Shown piece by piece: positions 1-5,929 of a stretch of DNA of 9,317 nt (position 1 is its first letter; each line of letters opens with the position of its first letter). The notes beneath the pieces were generated by a model. The model was not told where the DNA came from. It saw nothing but the letters and a program-made list of their open reading frames with translations, and searched no databases. A program made the position numbers and the translations under genes. Source of the DNA: an uncultured Peptococcaceae bacterium (GTDB taxonomy: Bacteria > Bacillota > Peptococcia > Peptococcales > Peptococcaceae); contig CABVBB010000047.1 in NCBI GenBank assembly GCA_902496505.1, positions 1 to 9,317 on the forward strand, given 5' to 3'.

Positions 1-1385
1 GGCTGTCCGACATAATGATGCCCCGTCCCCAGCACAGCCGCCAGTCCCTGCAAAAGCAGCGTGATGACTCTCAGCAAAAGTTCGCAGGGCAAAAAAGCCA
101 GCTCTGCTAAAAACGGCAGACAGAGACTCACTGCCAGCGCACCGATCAATAGCGGCACCAAGATCCCCACCAAAGGCACGATCACCACATTGACCAGCGG
201 TGCATAGGCCGAAAAGAGATAGAAATGATAGGCCACCAAGGGGGCACTGACCAACTGAGCAGCCAGGGCCACACTGAGCGCACCGCGCAGCCAAGGCCAT
301 TTCAACCAAACCAAGGCCTTCTCCAAGGGCTGATAGAGATAGATGAGTCCCCACGCCGCCGCAAAAGACAGCTGAAAACCGATTGACCACAAGGCTCGCG
401 GCTGACCAATCAAGATGACCAGCGCTGCCACAGCCATGATGGTATACATATCCTTATAGCGCAGCCATTTGACCGCCAGAAGACCGAGGATGGCCATGAT
501 CGATGCCCGCAGCGCCGAAGGCGGCAGACCGATCATCAGACAGTACACGGCTAGAGCGACCGCCAGCAAAACGACCGCCAGCCACGAGCGCTCGATGCGC
601 AAAAGCCGCAATAGCAGCATACAGACCATGACCAGATAGCCGATATGCAGTCCAGAGACAGCAAAAACATGCGCAATGCCGAATTTTTGGCTGAGGCTGT
701 AAAAATCTTGATCCAGCTCACCTTTATCCCCAAAAAGCAGCGCCGTCACCAAATGATACTGCTCCTCCGGCAGGGCTTGCTGCAAGGTGTCCTCCAGCCG
801 CTTCCGCCAATCCAGACATTTGCGCCAAAGCCCCTGACTCTCTGCTGTAATGACCAGCGGTTTCTGGGCCTTGAGCTGATAAAAAACCCCCTCACTGTTC
901 CAGTAGCCCTTCGCATCAAAACCGCCGGGATTGGTCGCTCCTAATAGCGGCTGGAGCGTTCCCGCAGCCGTGATCGTCATCCCTCGCTCATAGACTGTTT
1001 GATCGTCGTAAGGCTTTTTGATCAGCGCCTGTCCCCCATGGGGCAGACGCTCTCCATCAAGCTCCTCCACGGCCAGCACCAGATAATACCGCCCGTTGGG
1101 GCTGTCACTGATATGACCAGTCAGCACAGCCTCTTGTCCCAGATAAGGTGCGATGGCCTCTTCTGGCAGCGCTGTATAGCTCAGTAACGCGGCACCTGCG
1201 CAAAAAGCGGCAAAAAAAGCCAGCCCCCGCAGCTCTTTTTTCAGCGCCCACCATAGGATTGCCAACAACGCACCTGCACCAGCGATCCCCCACACTCCAG
1301 CCAGCGGCCAATAGTTGGCGCAGACAATGCCGCAGGCAAAAAAACCGACCGTCCAAAGCAATGGACGCTTCACCGGATAAGCCAT
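1..1385 (-). CDS. comEC: ComEC/Rec2 family DNA-uptake channel, 5' part (truncated by window edge)
   Basis: This is the inner-membrane channel protein that carries single-stranded DNA into the cytoplasm during natural transformation. I translated the minus strand from the ATG at 1385; the frame stays open for 461 codons and leaves the window. Visible in order are two N-terminal hydrophobic segments (about residues 9-47 and 52-70), a soluble OB-like region with the family motif NPGGFD at about 152-157 followed by YW and GVFY, and the ComEC hallmark VFAVSGLHIG at about 240-249 preceded by ALLFGDK. A series of hydrophobic helices, the Competence domain, follows. The C-terminal metallo-beta-lactamase-like domain found in many homologues would lie outside the window. 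The start has a purine-rich AAAAGGGG about 6 bases upstream. comEC is usually directly downstream of comEA; here oppositely oriented hydrogenase-maturation genes separate them. The family assignment is firm. Confidence 0.95.
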   Translation of the reverse strand, partial: MAYPVKRPLLWTVGFFACGIVCANYWPLAGVWGIAGAGALLAILWWALKKELRGLAFFAAFCAGAALLSYTALPEEAIAPYLGQEAVLTGHISDSPNGRYYLVLAVEELDGERLPHGGQALIKKPYDDQTVYERGMTITAAGTLQPLLGATNPGGFDAKGYWNSEGVFYQLKAQKPLVITAESQGLWRKCLDWRKRLEDTLQQALPEEQYHLVTALLFGDKGELDQDFYSLSQKFGIAHVFAVSGLHIGYLVMVCMLLLRLLRIERSWLAVVLLAVALAVYCLMIGLPPSALRASIMAILGLLAVKWLRYKDMYTIMAVAALVILIGQPRALWSIGFQLSFAAAWGLIYLYQPLEKALVWLKWPWLRGALSVALAAQLVSAPLVAYHFYLFSAYAPLVNVVIVPLVGILVPLLIGALAVSLCLPFLAELAFLPCELLLRVITLLLQGLAAVLGTGHHYVGQ

Positions 1386-1427
1386 CACGCACCCCTTTTC
1401 TCCCCAAATTCCTCATGAGACTGACTC

Positions 1428-1456
1428 TTGCTATTTGCGCTGCAATCCTTTACAAT
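1428..1456 (+). promoter_or_regulatory. Promoter of the TM1266-hydE operon
   Basis: TTGCTA (1428-1433) and TACAAT (1451-1456) are separated by exactly 17 bases, and A-rich sequence follows the -10. Transcription is predicted to start near 1463, about 183 bases before the first start codon. This leaves room for the structured leader described separately. Confidence 0.7.
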
Positions 1457-1582
1457 AAAATCAGCCAACAGATGCGGCGTCCTGCGCATCATCTGCGGGC
1501 ATCTACCACCTCAGCCATCCCAAGTCCAAGGGCACTTTGCCTCAGGGGCGGGACTGCATCATAATGCCGTTTGTTTACGTTC

Positions 1583-1611
1583 ATTATACCGCAGTCCGGA
1601 TCATTTGTGGA
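1583..1611 (-). promoter_or_regulatory. Candidate comEC promoter
   Basis: On the minus strand a perfect TATAAT (1583-1588) is preceded at 17 bases by TCCACA (1606-1611), which matches four of six bases of the -35 consensus. Transcription would start near 1576 and give a leader of about 190 nt before the comEC ATG. The site lies inside the terminator hairpin of the opposite hydE leader. Because part of it is constrained by that hairpin, the match could be coincidental. It is the best candidate I see for comEC. Confidence 0.45.
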
Positions 1612-1627
1612 CTGCGGTTTTATTTTT
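1588..1627 (+). terminator. Intrinsic terminator/attenuator ahead of the TM1266-family gene
   Basis: A 10-bp perfect stem, ACCGCAGTCC (1588-1597) with GGACTGCGGT (1609-1618), closes an 11-base loop and runs into TTTTATTTTT. It lies between the promoter and the first gene of its operon, only about 19 bases before the start codon, so it must act as a conditional terminator. The opposite strand has no T-run, so it should work only rightward. Confidence 0.85.
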
Positions 1628-1645
1628 CTAACAGGGGGCATTCCA

Positions 1646-1909
1646 ATGGAGAAACGCATCGGCGTCGTGGGTATCATCGTTGAACAAAAAAGCAGCGTCA
1701 CCTTGCTCAACGATCTGCTCAGCCAACACGGCCATCTGATCATCGGCCGTATGGGCATCCCGCACCATGGCGCAGTCAATATCATTTCACTGATCATCGA
1801 AGGTTCCAATGACGAGATCGGCGCCTTTACTGGTAAAGTAGGCGCGCTTCCCGGTGTATTGGTCCGTTCCACCCTCACCAGTTATATCGTAGAAGGAGAG
1901 CCATCATGA
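1646..1909 (+). CDS. TM1266-family iron-only hydrogenase system regulator
   Basis: The product is a small 87-residue protein of the family represented by Thermotoga TM1266, annotated as an iron-only hydrogenase system putative regulator and found next to hydE, hydF or hydG. It has an ACT/ferredoxin-like fold, similar to the C-terminal effector domain of NikR, and no DNA-binding domain. Characteristic stretches are RIGVVGIIVE near the N-terminus, IIGRMGIPHHG around residues 31-41, and VNIISLIIEG followed by GALPGVLV. I chose the ATG at 1646 because AGGGGG sits 7 bases upstream. A longer frame from a TTG at 1571 would begin before the terminator and is not credible. The stop overlaps the hydE start by 4 bases, implying translational coupling. 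Its biochemical role is not established; regulation or sensing in hydrogenase maturation is inferred from context. Confidence 0.9.
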   Translation: MEKRIGVVGIIVEQKSSVTLLNDLLSQHGHLIIGRMGIPHHGAVNIISLIIEGSNDEIGAFTGKVGALPGVLVRSTLTSYIVEGEPS

Positions 1910-2967
1910 CCCATTCATTTGAAGAAGCTTTAGCCAAAGCTCAAGCTGGACTTGAGCTGGAGCATCAAGATATCGTCGAACTGCTTTTGGCAGACGAAGC
2001 GCAAAGTCAAGCACTTTTTCGTTATTCAGACCAGGTGCGCCGGGAAAATGTCGGCGATGTCGTTCATCTGCGCGGCATCATCGAATTTTCCAACTACTGC
2101 CGCCAGCACTGCCAATACTGCGGTCTGCGCGCGGATAACCGCTCGCTGCACCGCTACCGCTTGACCGAAGAGGATATCCTCACCACGGCTCGTCAGGCTG
2201 CTGAGTGCGGCTATAAGACGCTGGTCCTGCAAGGCGGTGAGGACGTGGCCTTTTCGCCTGATGATATCGCCCGCATCACCTCCCGCGTCAAGGAACTGGG
2301 CGTCGCTGTCACGCTGTCTTTCGGCGAATATGAACGCGCAGTGTACGAGCTGTGGCGCGATGCCGGCGCTGACCGCTATCTGATCAAGCAGGAGACCTCC
2401 GACCCGGATCTCTACCGCAAGCTGCGGCCTGGCAAGGAGCTCAAGGATCGTCTGCAATGTCAAGCCTGGCTCAAAGAACTGGGCTATCAGCTGGGCTCCG
2501 GTTCCATGATCGGCTTGCCAGGGCAAACAGTAGATATCATGGCCGAGGATCTGCTCCTGATGAAAAAAATGGACGTAGATATGAGCGGCATGGGGCCCTT
2601 CATCCCCCATCCAGATACCCCGCTGGGCGGCTATGGCCGAGGCTCTGCGGAAATGACGCTCAAAATGCTGGCCGTGGCCCGCATCATCATGCCGCTCGTC
2701 CTGCTGCCCGCCACCACCTCGCTGGCCACTATCCATCCGCGCGGCCGCGAGCTCTCTCTCGAAGTCGGCGCCAATGTCATCATGCCCAATGTCAGTCCGC
2801 AGGAATTCCGCGCTTACTATACGATTTATCCCGATAAACTCTATTCCTCTGAGCCGTTGGCTATTGCCCGCCAAGAATTAGAGGATCTCATTACCGGCGT
2901 TGGCCGCACCGTTGGCCAAGACCTGGGCCACAGTCCCAAGCCAGCCTTTCAAAATATCCCTTCATGA
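1906..2967 (+). CDS. hydE: [FeFe]-hydrogenase H-cluster maturation radical SAM enzyme HydE
   Basis: HydE is a radical S-adenosylmethionine enzyme that, with HydG and the GTPase HydF, builds the di-iron subcluster of the [FeFe]-hydrogenase active site in the cytoplasm. The 353-residue product matches the usual family length of about 350. The [4Fe-4S]-binding motif CRQHCQYC places cysteines at 65, 69 and 72, and LQGGED at about 108-113 is the conserved SAM-site segment of the BioB/HydE group. Other family stretches are GSGSMIGLPGQT (about 197-208), GPFIPHPDTPL and VIMPNVSPQEFR. The C-terminal cysteines that bind a second cluster in Thermotoga HydE are absent. A ribosome site (GAAGGAGAG) lies at the end of the preceding gene, and the start overlaps that gene's stop as ATGA. 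Neither hydF, hydG nor a hydrogenase subunit gene is in the window. Confidence 0.95.
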   Translation: MTHSFEEALAKAQAGLELEHQDIVELLLADEAQSQALFRYSDQVRRENVGDVVHLRGIIEFSNYCRQHCQYCGLRADNRSLHRYRLTEEDILTTARQAAECGYKTLVLQGGEDVAFSPDDIARITSRVKELGVAVTLSFGEYERAVYELWRDAGADRYLIKQETSDPDLYRKLRPGKELKDRLQCQAWLKELGYQLGSGSMIGLPGQTVDIMAEDLLLMKKMDVDMSGMGPFIPHPDTPLGGYGRGSAEMTLKMLAVARIIMPLVLLPATTSLATIHPRGRELSLEVGANVIMPNVSPQEFRAYYTIYPDKLYSSEPLAIARQELEDLITGVGRTVGQDLGHSPKPAFQNIPS

Positions 2968-2981
2968 TAACGCTGTAACTC

Positions 2982-3025
2982 AAAAGCGGAGACGCACAGT
3001 GACCACTGCGCATCTCCGCTTTTTT
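2982..3025 (+). terminator. Terminator after hydE, between converging hydE and comEA
   Basis: A long hairpin pairs AAAAGCGGAGA (2982-2992) with TCTCCGCTTTT (3013-3023), with further CAGTG/CACTG pairing inside. On the plus strand it is followed by a run of six Ts, a strong rightward terminator. On the minus strand the tail is only TTTTG, so termination of comEA transcripts may be weaker. Confidence 0.85.
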
Positions 3026-3032
3026 GCTGTGC

Positions 3033-3626
3033 TTAAAGTACGATATCTGCCTCTAAGCCTTGATAGGTCTTATCACCGATGCCTTTGACATTTTTGAGCT
3101 CCTCCAGCGACCGAAAACCGCCATGGGCTGTCCGGTAATCAATGATGGCCTGCGCCTTCACTTCACCAATGCCCGGCAGCTGCATCAAGGTCGTGCGATC
3201 AGCTTGATTGATGCTGATGCGGCCGTCAGACGGCGTATCCACCACTGACGCAGCCGCCGTCATCTGTCCAGCCTGCTCGTCCACAGAAGGCACCACGATC
3301 TTCTGCCCGTCACTCAAAAGCGCCGCCCGATTGAGCGCATCCGCTGCTGCATCATTGCGCAGCCCGGCCAAGGCCAGTGCATCCTCTACGCGCTGACCGC
3401 TGTGCAGCTCATAGACACCGGAATGCTCCACCGCCCCGGTGACATGGACAAAAATGCCCGGTTTCTCTTCTTCGATCGGCGTATCATTTTCCAGCGGCGT
3501 CAAGGTATCTACCACCTCGATCGCCCGTTCATCTTCCCGCCAGGCTTCGTACTTGGTCCCGCCATAAAACGCCAGCAGAAGTGCGCCCAGCATCATCCCC
3601 GCTATCCACCGCCTATTGATCATCAT
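3033..3626 (-). CDS. comEA: ComEA-like DNA-binding competence protein
   Basis: ComEA binds incoming double-stranded DNA outside the membrane and delivers it to the uptake channel. The 197-residue product has the standard Gram-positive order. A short cytoplasmic N-terminus and one membrane anchor (about residues 8-23) come first, then an acidic linker and an SLBB domain (about 57-115, GIFVHVTGAVEHSGVYEL type, ending KIVVPS). A Thr/Ala/Ser-rich linker leads to a C-terminal tandem helix-hairpin-helix domain (about 137-197) with ISINQAD, LPGIG and VKGIG motifs. Two ATGs are adjacent. Spacing to the GGGGG ribosome site is 3 bases for 3626 and 6 bases for 3623, so the second may be the one used. 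The gene lies 8 bases after the lipoprotein gene and is probably co-transcribed with it. Confidence 0.93.
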   Translation of the reverse strand: MMINRRWIAGMMLGALLLAFYGGTKYEAWREDERAIEVVDTLTPLENDTPIEEEKPGIFVHVTGAVEHSGVYELHSGQRVEDALALAGLRNDAAADALNRAALLSDGQKIVVPSVDEQAGQMTAAASVVDTPSDGRISINQADRTTLMQLPGIGEVKAQAIIDYRTAHGGFRSLEELKNVKGIGDKTYQGLEADIVL

Positions 3627-3634
3627 TATCCCCC

Positions 3635-5401
3635 TTACTCCGTACGCTCAGGATAGATCCAGCCGCCGGCATACCAGATCTGCTCTACCTGCCAATGGTT
3701 TCCGGTACGCTTGAGCCAGACGACGATCCCTCCAGGATCACCGTCCGCTTTGGCCCATGCGGCATCAGACAGCCACCCAGCCAAACCACTCTTATCCTTC
3801 TGCCAATACTGTACCTGCCGCCAATGGATATCGCCCAGAGCCACTGGCAGCCCGCTGGCCTCACTCTGCCCAAAACGATCGATCTCCCTAAGGACATCCG
3901 AGCGTTCCTGCTCACGGGCAAAAGTGCTCAGACCAACGACCTGCCACTGACCGCCGCGCTTGATGACGTCCCAAGCCAGCTGTTCGCTGATCGCTGTACC
4001 ATATTGATCCATCCCGTTCAATGTGATATGACAGGTAGCATTGTCACCGTCAGTAGAGATGAGGGAATGCTCTCGGTCCAGCTCAGCCTGATAAAAGATC
4101 GCCTTTTCCTGCAGCGATTCTGGCTCTCTAGCCTGCATTTCAGTCTGCGCCATACCACCGACTTTGTCACTGTCAGTGAAAAACCGCATGATATCATCTT
4201 CAGCAGCCTGCTGTCCCATGAGCGTGGCTGCATAGACGGAGACAGCACCCCGAAGCGTCGTCATTAGCGACTCGTCAGCCACTGGCAGCAAAGGCGGATG
4301 AATTTCGAGCACTTGCAGCGTTTCCATATCGATAAGCTCTGTCTGGGGCCCGCTCACATAGCCCAGCCGCCCGTTTGCTGATAAATAAAAACTGCTGCCG
4401 GAGATCTCCAGCGTCTGCAAAAGTGCTCCCTGCTCATCACAAATGCGCAGCTCAAATACATTGCTCCCCGCAGATGGCCGCCTGACCACATAAGCCACTC
4501 GGCCGCCGGCGATAAATTTGGCATCGTAAACATATTCCTCCGTCAGCATCAGTCCTTTGCTGACCTGATTGATATCCGCTGCATAATACAAACCAAAGCG
4601 ATCCTCTCCGCCGAGCAGGACGCTTTTTTTGTAGCTGTCCTTATAGCTGCCTTGGCCGATGATCTTGATGACCTTACGATCGCCATCCGCCAGGACCGTA
4701 TACAAGGCGCCGTCAGTATCTGTCTCGCTGCTGCGCCACTGCGTCGCGTAATAATAATCATTTTCCAGCGTCGCTTTGTAATAGATCTTTTCCTTGGTCT
4801 CGTAGAGCTCCACCCGCTTCTGCGGATCGACATAATACAAGCCGCCTGCGGTATCCGGCTGCTCAATGTACATTTTATTGTTATCCACAGGCGACCAGAA
4901 AAAATCCGTAACGACGGTATCCTCTAGTTCTTCCTCTAAGATCAGCCGCTCCTTGCCGCGATCATAGACGGTCAAATGACCACCTCCGCCAAAGGCTACG
5001 ATATCGCCGTTTTGGTTCCACGCCGTTTTTTGGACAAAGGGCACAGCTTGCGCTATGATCTGCCGCTGTCCATTCTCCTTAAGGATCTGGGTGATGGTCA
5101 CCAGCACTGGCGCTTCGCCAATGATCACATCATCAGCCGCCGGTCCTGCGACCTGCATGACATAATAGCTTTGACCATCCGGCGCCGTGGTCAGCAAAAT
5201 GTCTCCCGCCGCTACGTCAGGCTGTTTATCAGCCGTCTGAAAGGAGTCGATCCCTTCACCATCGATCCAGTCCACAAAATCATCTGCCTGATTTTCTGCG
5301 CCGCCATCGACTACATAGACCTGATCATCCAAAAATTTTTCTGCCGAACAGCCATTTAAAAGCAATAAGCCCGCCAACAGCAGTCCCAGCCACTTTTTCA
5401 T
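3635..5401 (-). CDS. Large lipoprotein of unknown function, beta-propeller-like, in operon with comEA
   Basis: I do not recognise a named family for this 588-residue protein. It starts MKKW, has a hydrophobic signal segment (residues 4-15) and a lipobox ending LNGC with the lipidated cysteine at 18, so it should be anchored on the outer face of the membrane. The middle (about 130-380) consists of short blocks that look like beta-propeller blades, with phrases such as WNQNGDIVAF, FFWSPVDNNKMYI and GLYYVDP, as in TolB-like or WD40-like periplasmic proteins. The last 200 residues contain WDVIKRGGQWQVVG and VVWLKRTGNHWQVEQIW. Such W-x-V patterns suggest two NTF2-like or similar modules. The domain readings are inferences. 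I chose the ATG at 5401 because it starts the signal peptide and has AAGGGG upstream; the frame is open further upstream but that part overlaps the promoter. It is the first gene of the comEA operon, so a role in DNA uptake or the cell surface is possible but unproven. Confidence 0.85.
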   Translation of the reverse strand: MKKWLGLLLAGLLLLNGCSAEKFLDDQVYVVDGGAENQADDFVDWIDGEGIDSFQTADKQPDVAAGDILLTTAPDGQSYYVMQVAGPAADDVIIGEAPVLVTITQILKENGQRQIIAQAVPFVQKTAWNQNGDIVAFGGGGHLTVYDRGKERLILEEELEDTVVTDFFWSPVDNNKMYIEQPDTAGGLYYVDPQKRVELYETKEKIYYKATLENDYYYATQWRSSETDTDGALYTVLADGDRKVIKIIGQGSYKDSYKKSVLLGGEDRFGLYYAADINQVSKGLMLTEEYVYDAKFIAGGRVAYVVRRPSAGSNVFELRICDEQGALLQTLEISGSSFYLSANGRLGYVSGPQTELIDMETLQVLEIHPPLLPVADESLMTTLRGAVSVYAATLMGQQAAEDDIMRFFTDSDKVGGMAQTEMQAREPESLQEKAIFYQAELDREHSLISTDGDNATCHITLNGMDQYGTAISEQLAWDVIKRGGQWQVVGLSTFAREQERSDVLREIDRFGQSEASGLPVALGDIHWRQVQYWQKDKSGLAGWLSDAAWAKADGDPGGIVVWLKRTGNHWQVEQIWYAGGWIYPERTE

Positions 5402-5441
5402 CCCTTCACCGCCCCTTGCTCGACTGATTTTTGCTACCTCT

Positions 5442-5470
5442 ACTATACCACAGCAGCGCCATATTCCCAA
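5442..5470 (-). promoter_or_regulatory. Promoter of the lipoprotein-comEA operon
   Basis: On the minus strand TTGGGA (plus-strand 5465-5470) and TATAGT (5442-5447) are 17 bases apart. The predicted start is near 5435, about 34 bases before the lipoprotein ATG. It is back to back with the GntR promoter, with 13 bases between the two -35 boxes. Confidence 0.7.
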
Positions 5471-5483
5471 ATGGATTTTTCTC

Positions 5484-5512
5484 TTGACAAGAATGGCGCT
5501 AATGTATATATT
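5484..5512 (+). promoter_or_regulatory. Promoter of the GntR-ABC transporter operon
   Basis: A perfect TTGACA (5484-5489) lies 17 bases from TATATT (5507-5512), a strong vegetative-type promoter. The predicted start is near 5519, about 33 bases before the GntR start codon. The -10 lies within the palindrome described next, as expected for a repressed promoter. Confidence 0.8.
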
Positions 5513-5523
5513 GTATATGTACA
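5503..5523. promoter_or_regulatory. Likely GntR (YtrA-like) operator
   Basis: A 21-bp imperfect inverted repeat has arms TGTATATAT and ATATGTACA that are complementary at eight of nine positions around a 3-base centre (TGT). It covers the -10 and the start region of the downstream promoter. A dimeric GntR-family repressor encoded by the first gene is the obvious candidate to bind it. The site is AT-rich, so some symmetry could arise by chance. Confidence 0.6.
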
Positions 5524-5551
5524 CTATGCACTTTTAAAAAAGAGGTACGCT

Positions 5552-5929
5552 ATGGATATCATCATTTCCTCCAATTCCGATACACCGCTTTATGAGCAGA
5601 TCGTCGATCAGATCAAAACACAGATCCTCACTGGCGAACTCCTGCAGGGTACACCGCTGCCCTCGATCCGCGCCTTGGCGAAGGATCTGCATGTCAGCAT
5701 CATCACCACTAAGCGGGCCTATGAAGAATTGGAGTCCATGGGACTTATCGATACCCTGGTCGGCAAGGGGACTTTTGTTTCCGCTAAGCCCATTGGACAG
5801 GTCAAGGAAGCCGCTATGCTGCATCTGGAAGAAAAGATCGCTGCTATTATCGTGCAGGCCAAGACCTTAGGTCTCAGTAAAGAAGAACTCTTGACATTGT
5901 TTCAAACACTCTACGAGGAGGAGCTTTAA
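5552..5929 (+). CDS. YtrA-subfamily GntR transcriptional regulator
   Basis: This 125-residue protein is the typical short GntR regulator of the YtrA type. The winged helix-turn-helix domain spans about residues 10-78, with PLYEQIVDQIK, the family signature PLPSIRALAKDLHVS around 35-49, a recognition helix region TTKRAYEELE, and the wing GKGTFV. A short C-terminal helical tail (about 84-125) replaces the large ligand domain of other GntR proteins and probably dimerises. I chose the ATG at 5552 for its AGAGG ribosome site 6 bases upstream and its match to the family N-terminus; the in-frame ATG at 5471 precedes the promoter. It is the first gene of the ABC transporter operon, abutting the ATPase gene, and likely represses its own promoter. 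The effector is unknown. Confidence 0.93.
   Translation: MDIIISSNSDTPLYEQIVDQIKTQILTGELLQGTPLPSIRALAKDLHVSIITTKRAYEELESMGLIDTLVGKGTFVSAKPIGQVKEAAMLHLEEKIAAIIVQAKTLGLSKEELLTLFQTLYEEEL

Larger units (their letters stand above)
1463..1627 (+). promoter_or_regulatory. Structured 5' leader with terminator/antiterminator, riboswitch-like
   Basis: The predicted transcript begins with a hairpin (GATGCG 1471-1476 with CGCATC 1485-1490, extended by CA/TG). Next is an enclosing stem AGTCC (1523-1527) with GGACT (1551-1555) that holds a small GGCA/TGCC hairpin (1531-1541). The 3' half of that stem is part of GGACTGC (1551-1557), which can instead pair with GCAGTCC (1591-1597). That antiterminator is lengthened by ATAATG (1561-1566) with CATTAT (1582-1587). 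The same GCAGTCC is also the 5' arm of the terminator. The three helices are mutually exclusive: forming the upstream stem frees the terminator. This is the layout of an OFF-type riboswitch or another attenuator. I compared it by eye with common classes (purine, TPP, cobalamin, SAM, THF, ZTP, guanidine, lysine, c-di-GMP, T-box) and found no convincing match. The ligand or effector is unknown. Confidence 0.65.

Noticed and set aside
1105..1564. Open frames on both strands over the comEC 5' end and leader region (1105-1416 minus, 1148-1564 plus)
   Set aside because: They are shadows of comEC and the intergenic leader, with low-complexity Arg/Ala/Pro-rich translations and no domain.
1463..1627. 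T-box, purine, TPP, cobalamin or other standard riboswitch
   Set aside because: Short resemblances (for example ATCTACC to the purine J2/3 segment) lack the rest of the conserved core, and no T-box sequence is present.
1571..1645. Upstream extension of the TM1266-family gene from a TTG codon
   Set aside because: It begins before the terminator hairpin; the ATG at 1646 has a proper ribosome site and matches the family N-terminus.
2026..2874. 282-codon open frame on the minus strand opposite hydE
   Set aside because: It is fully antisense to a well-supported hydE, has no recognisable domain, and is explained by the codon bias of the real gene.
3695..4267. Plus-strand open frames opposite the lipoprotein gene, including 4976-5359
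   Set aside because: They are antisense to a clearly coding frame and have no start signals or recognisable protein features.
5402..5524. Upstream extension of the lipoprotein frame by 41 codons
   Set aside because: It would bury the lipoprotein signal peptide internally and overlaps both divergent promoters.
5471..5551. Upstream extension of the GntR gene to the ATG at 5471
   Set aside because: That ATG precedes the promoter and lacks a ribosome site; the family begins at the ATG at 5552.
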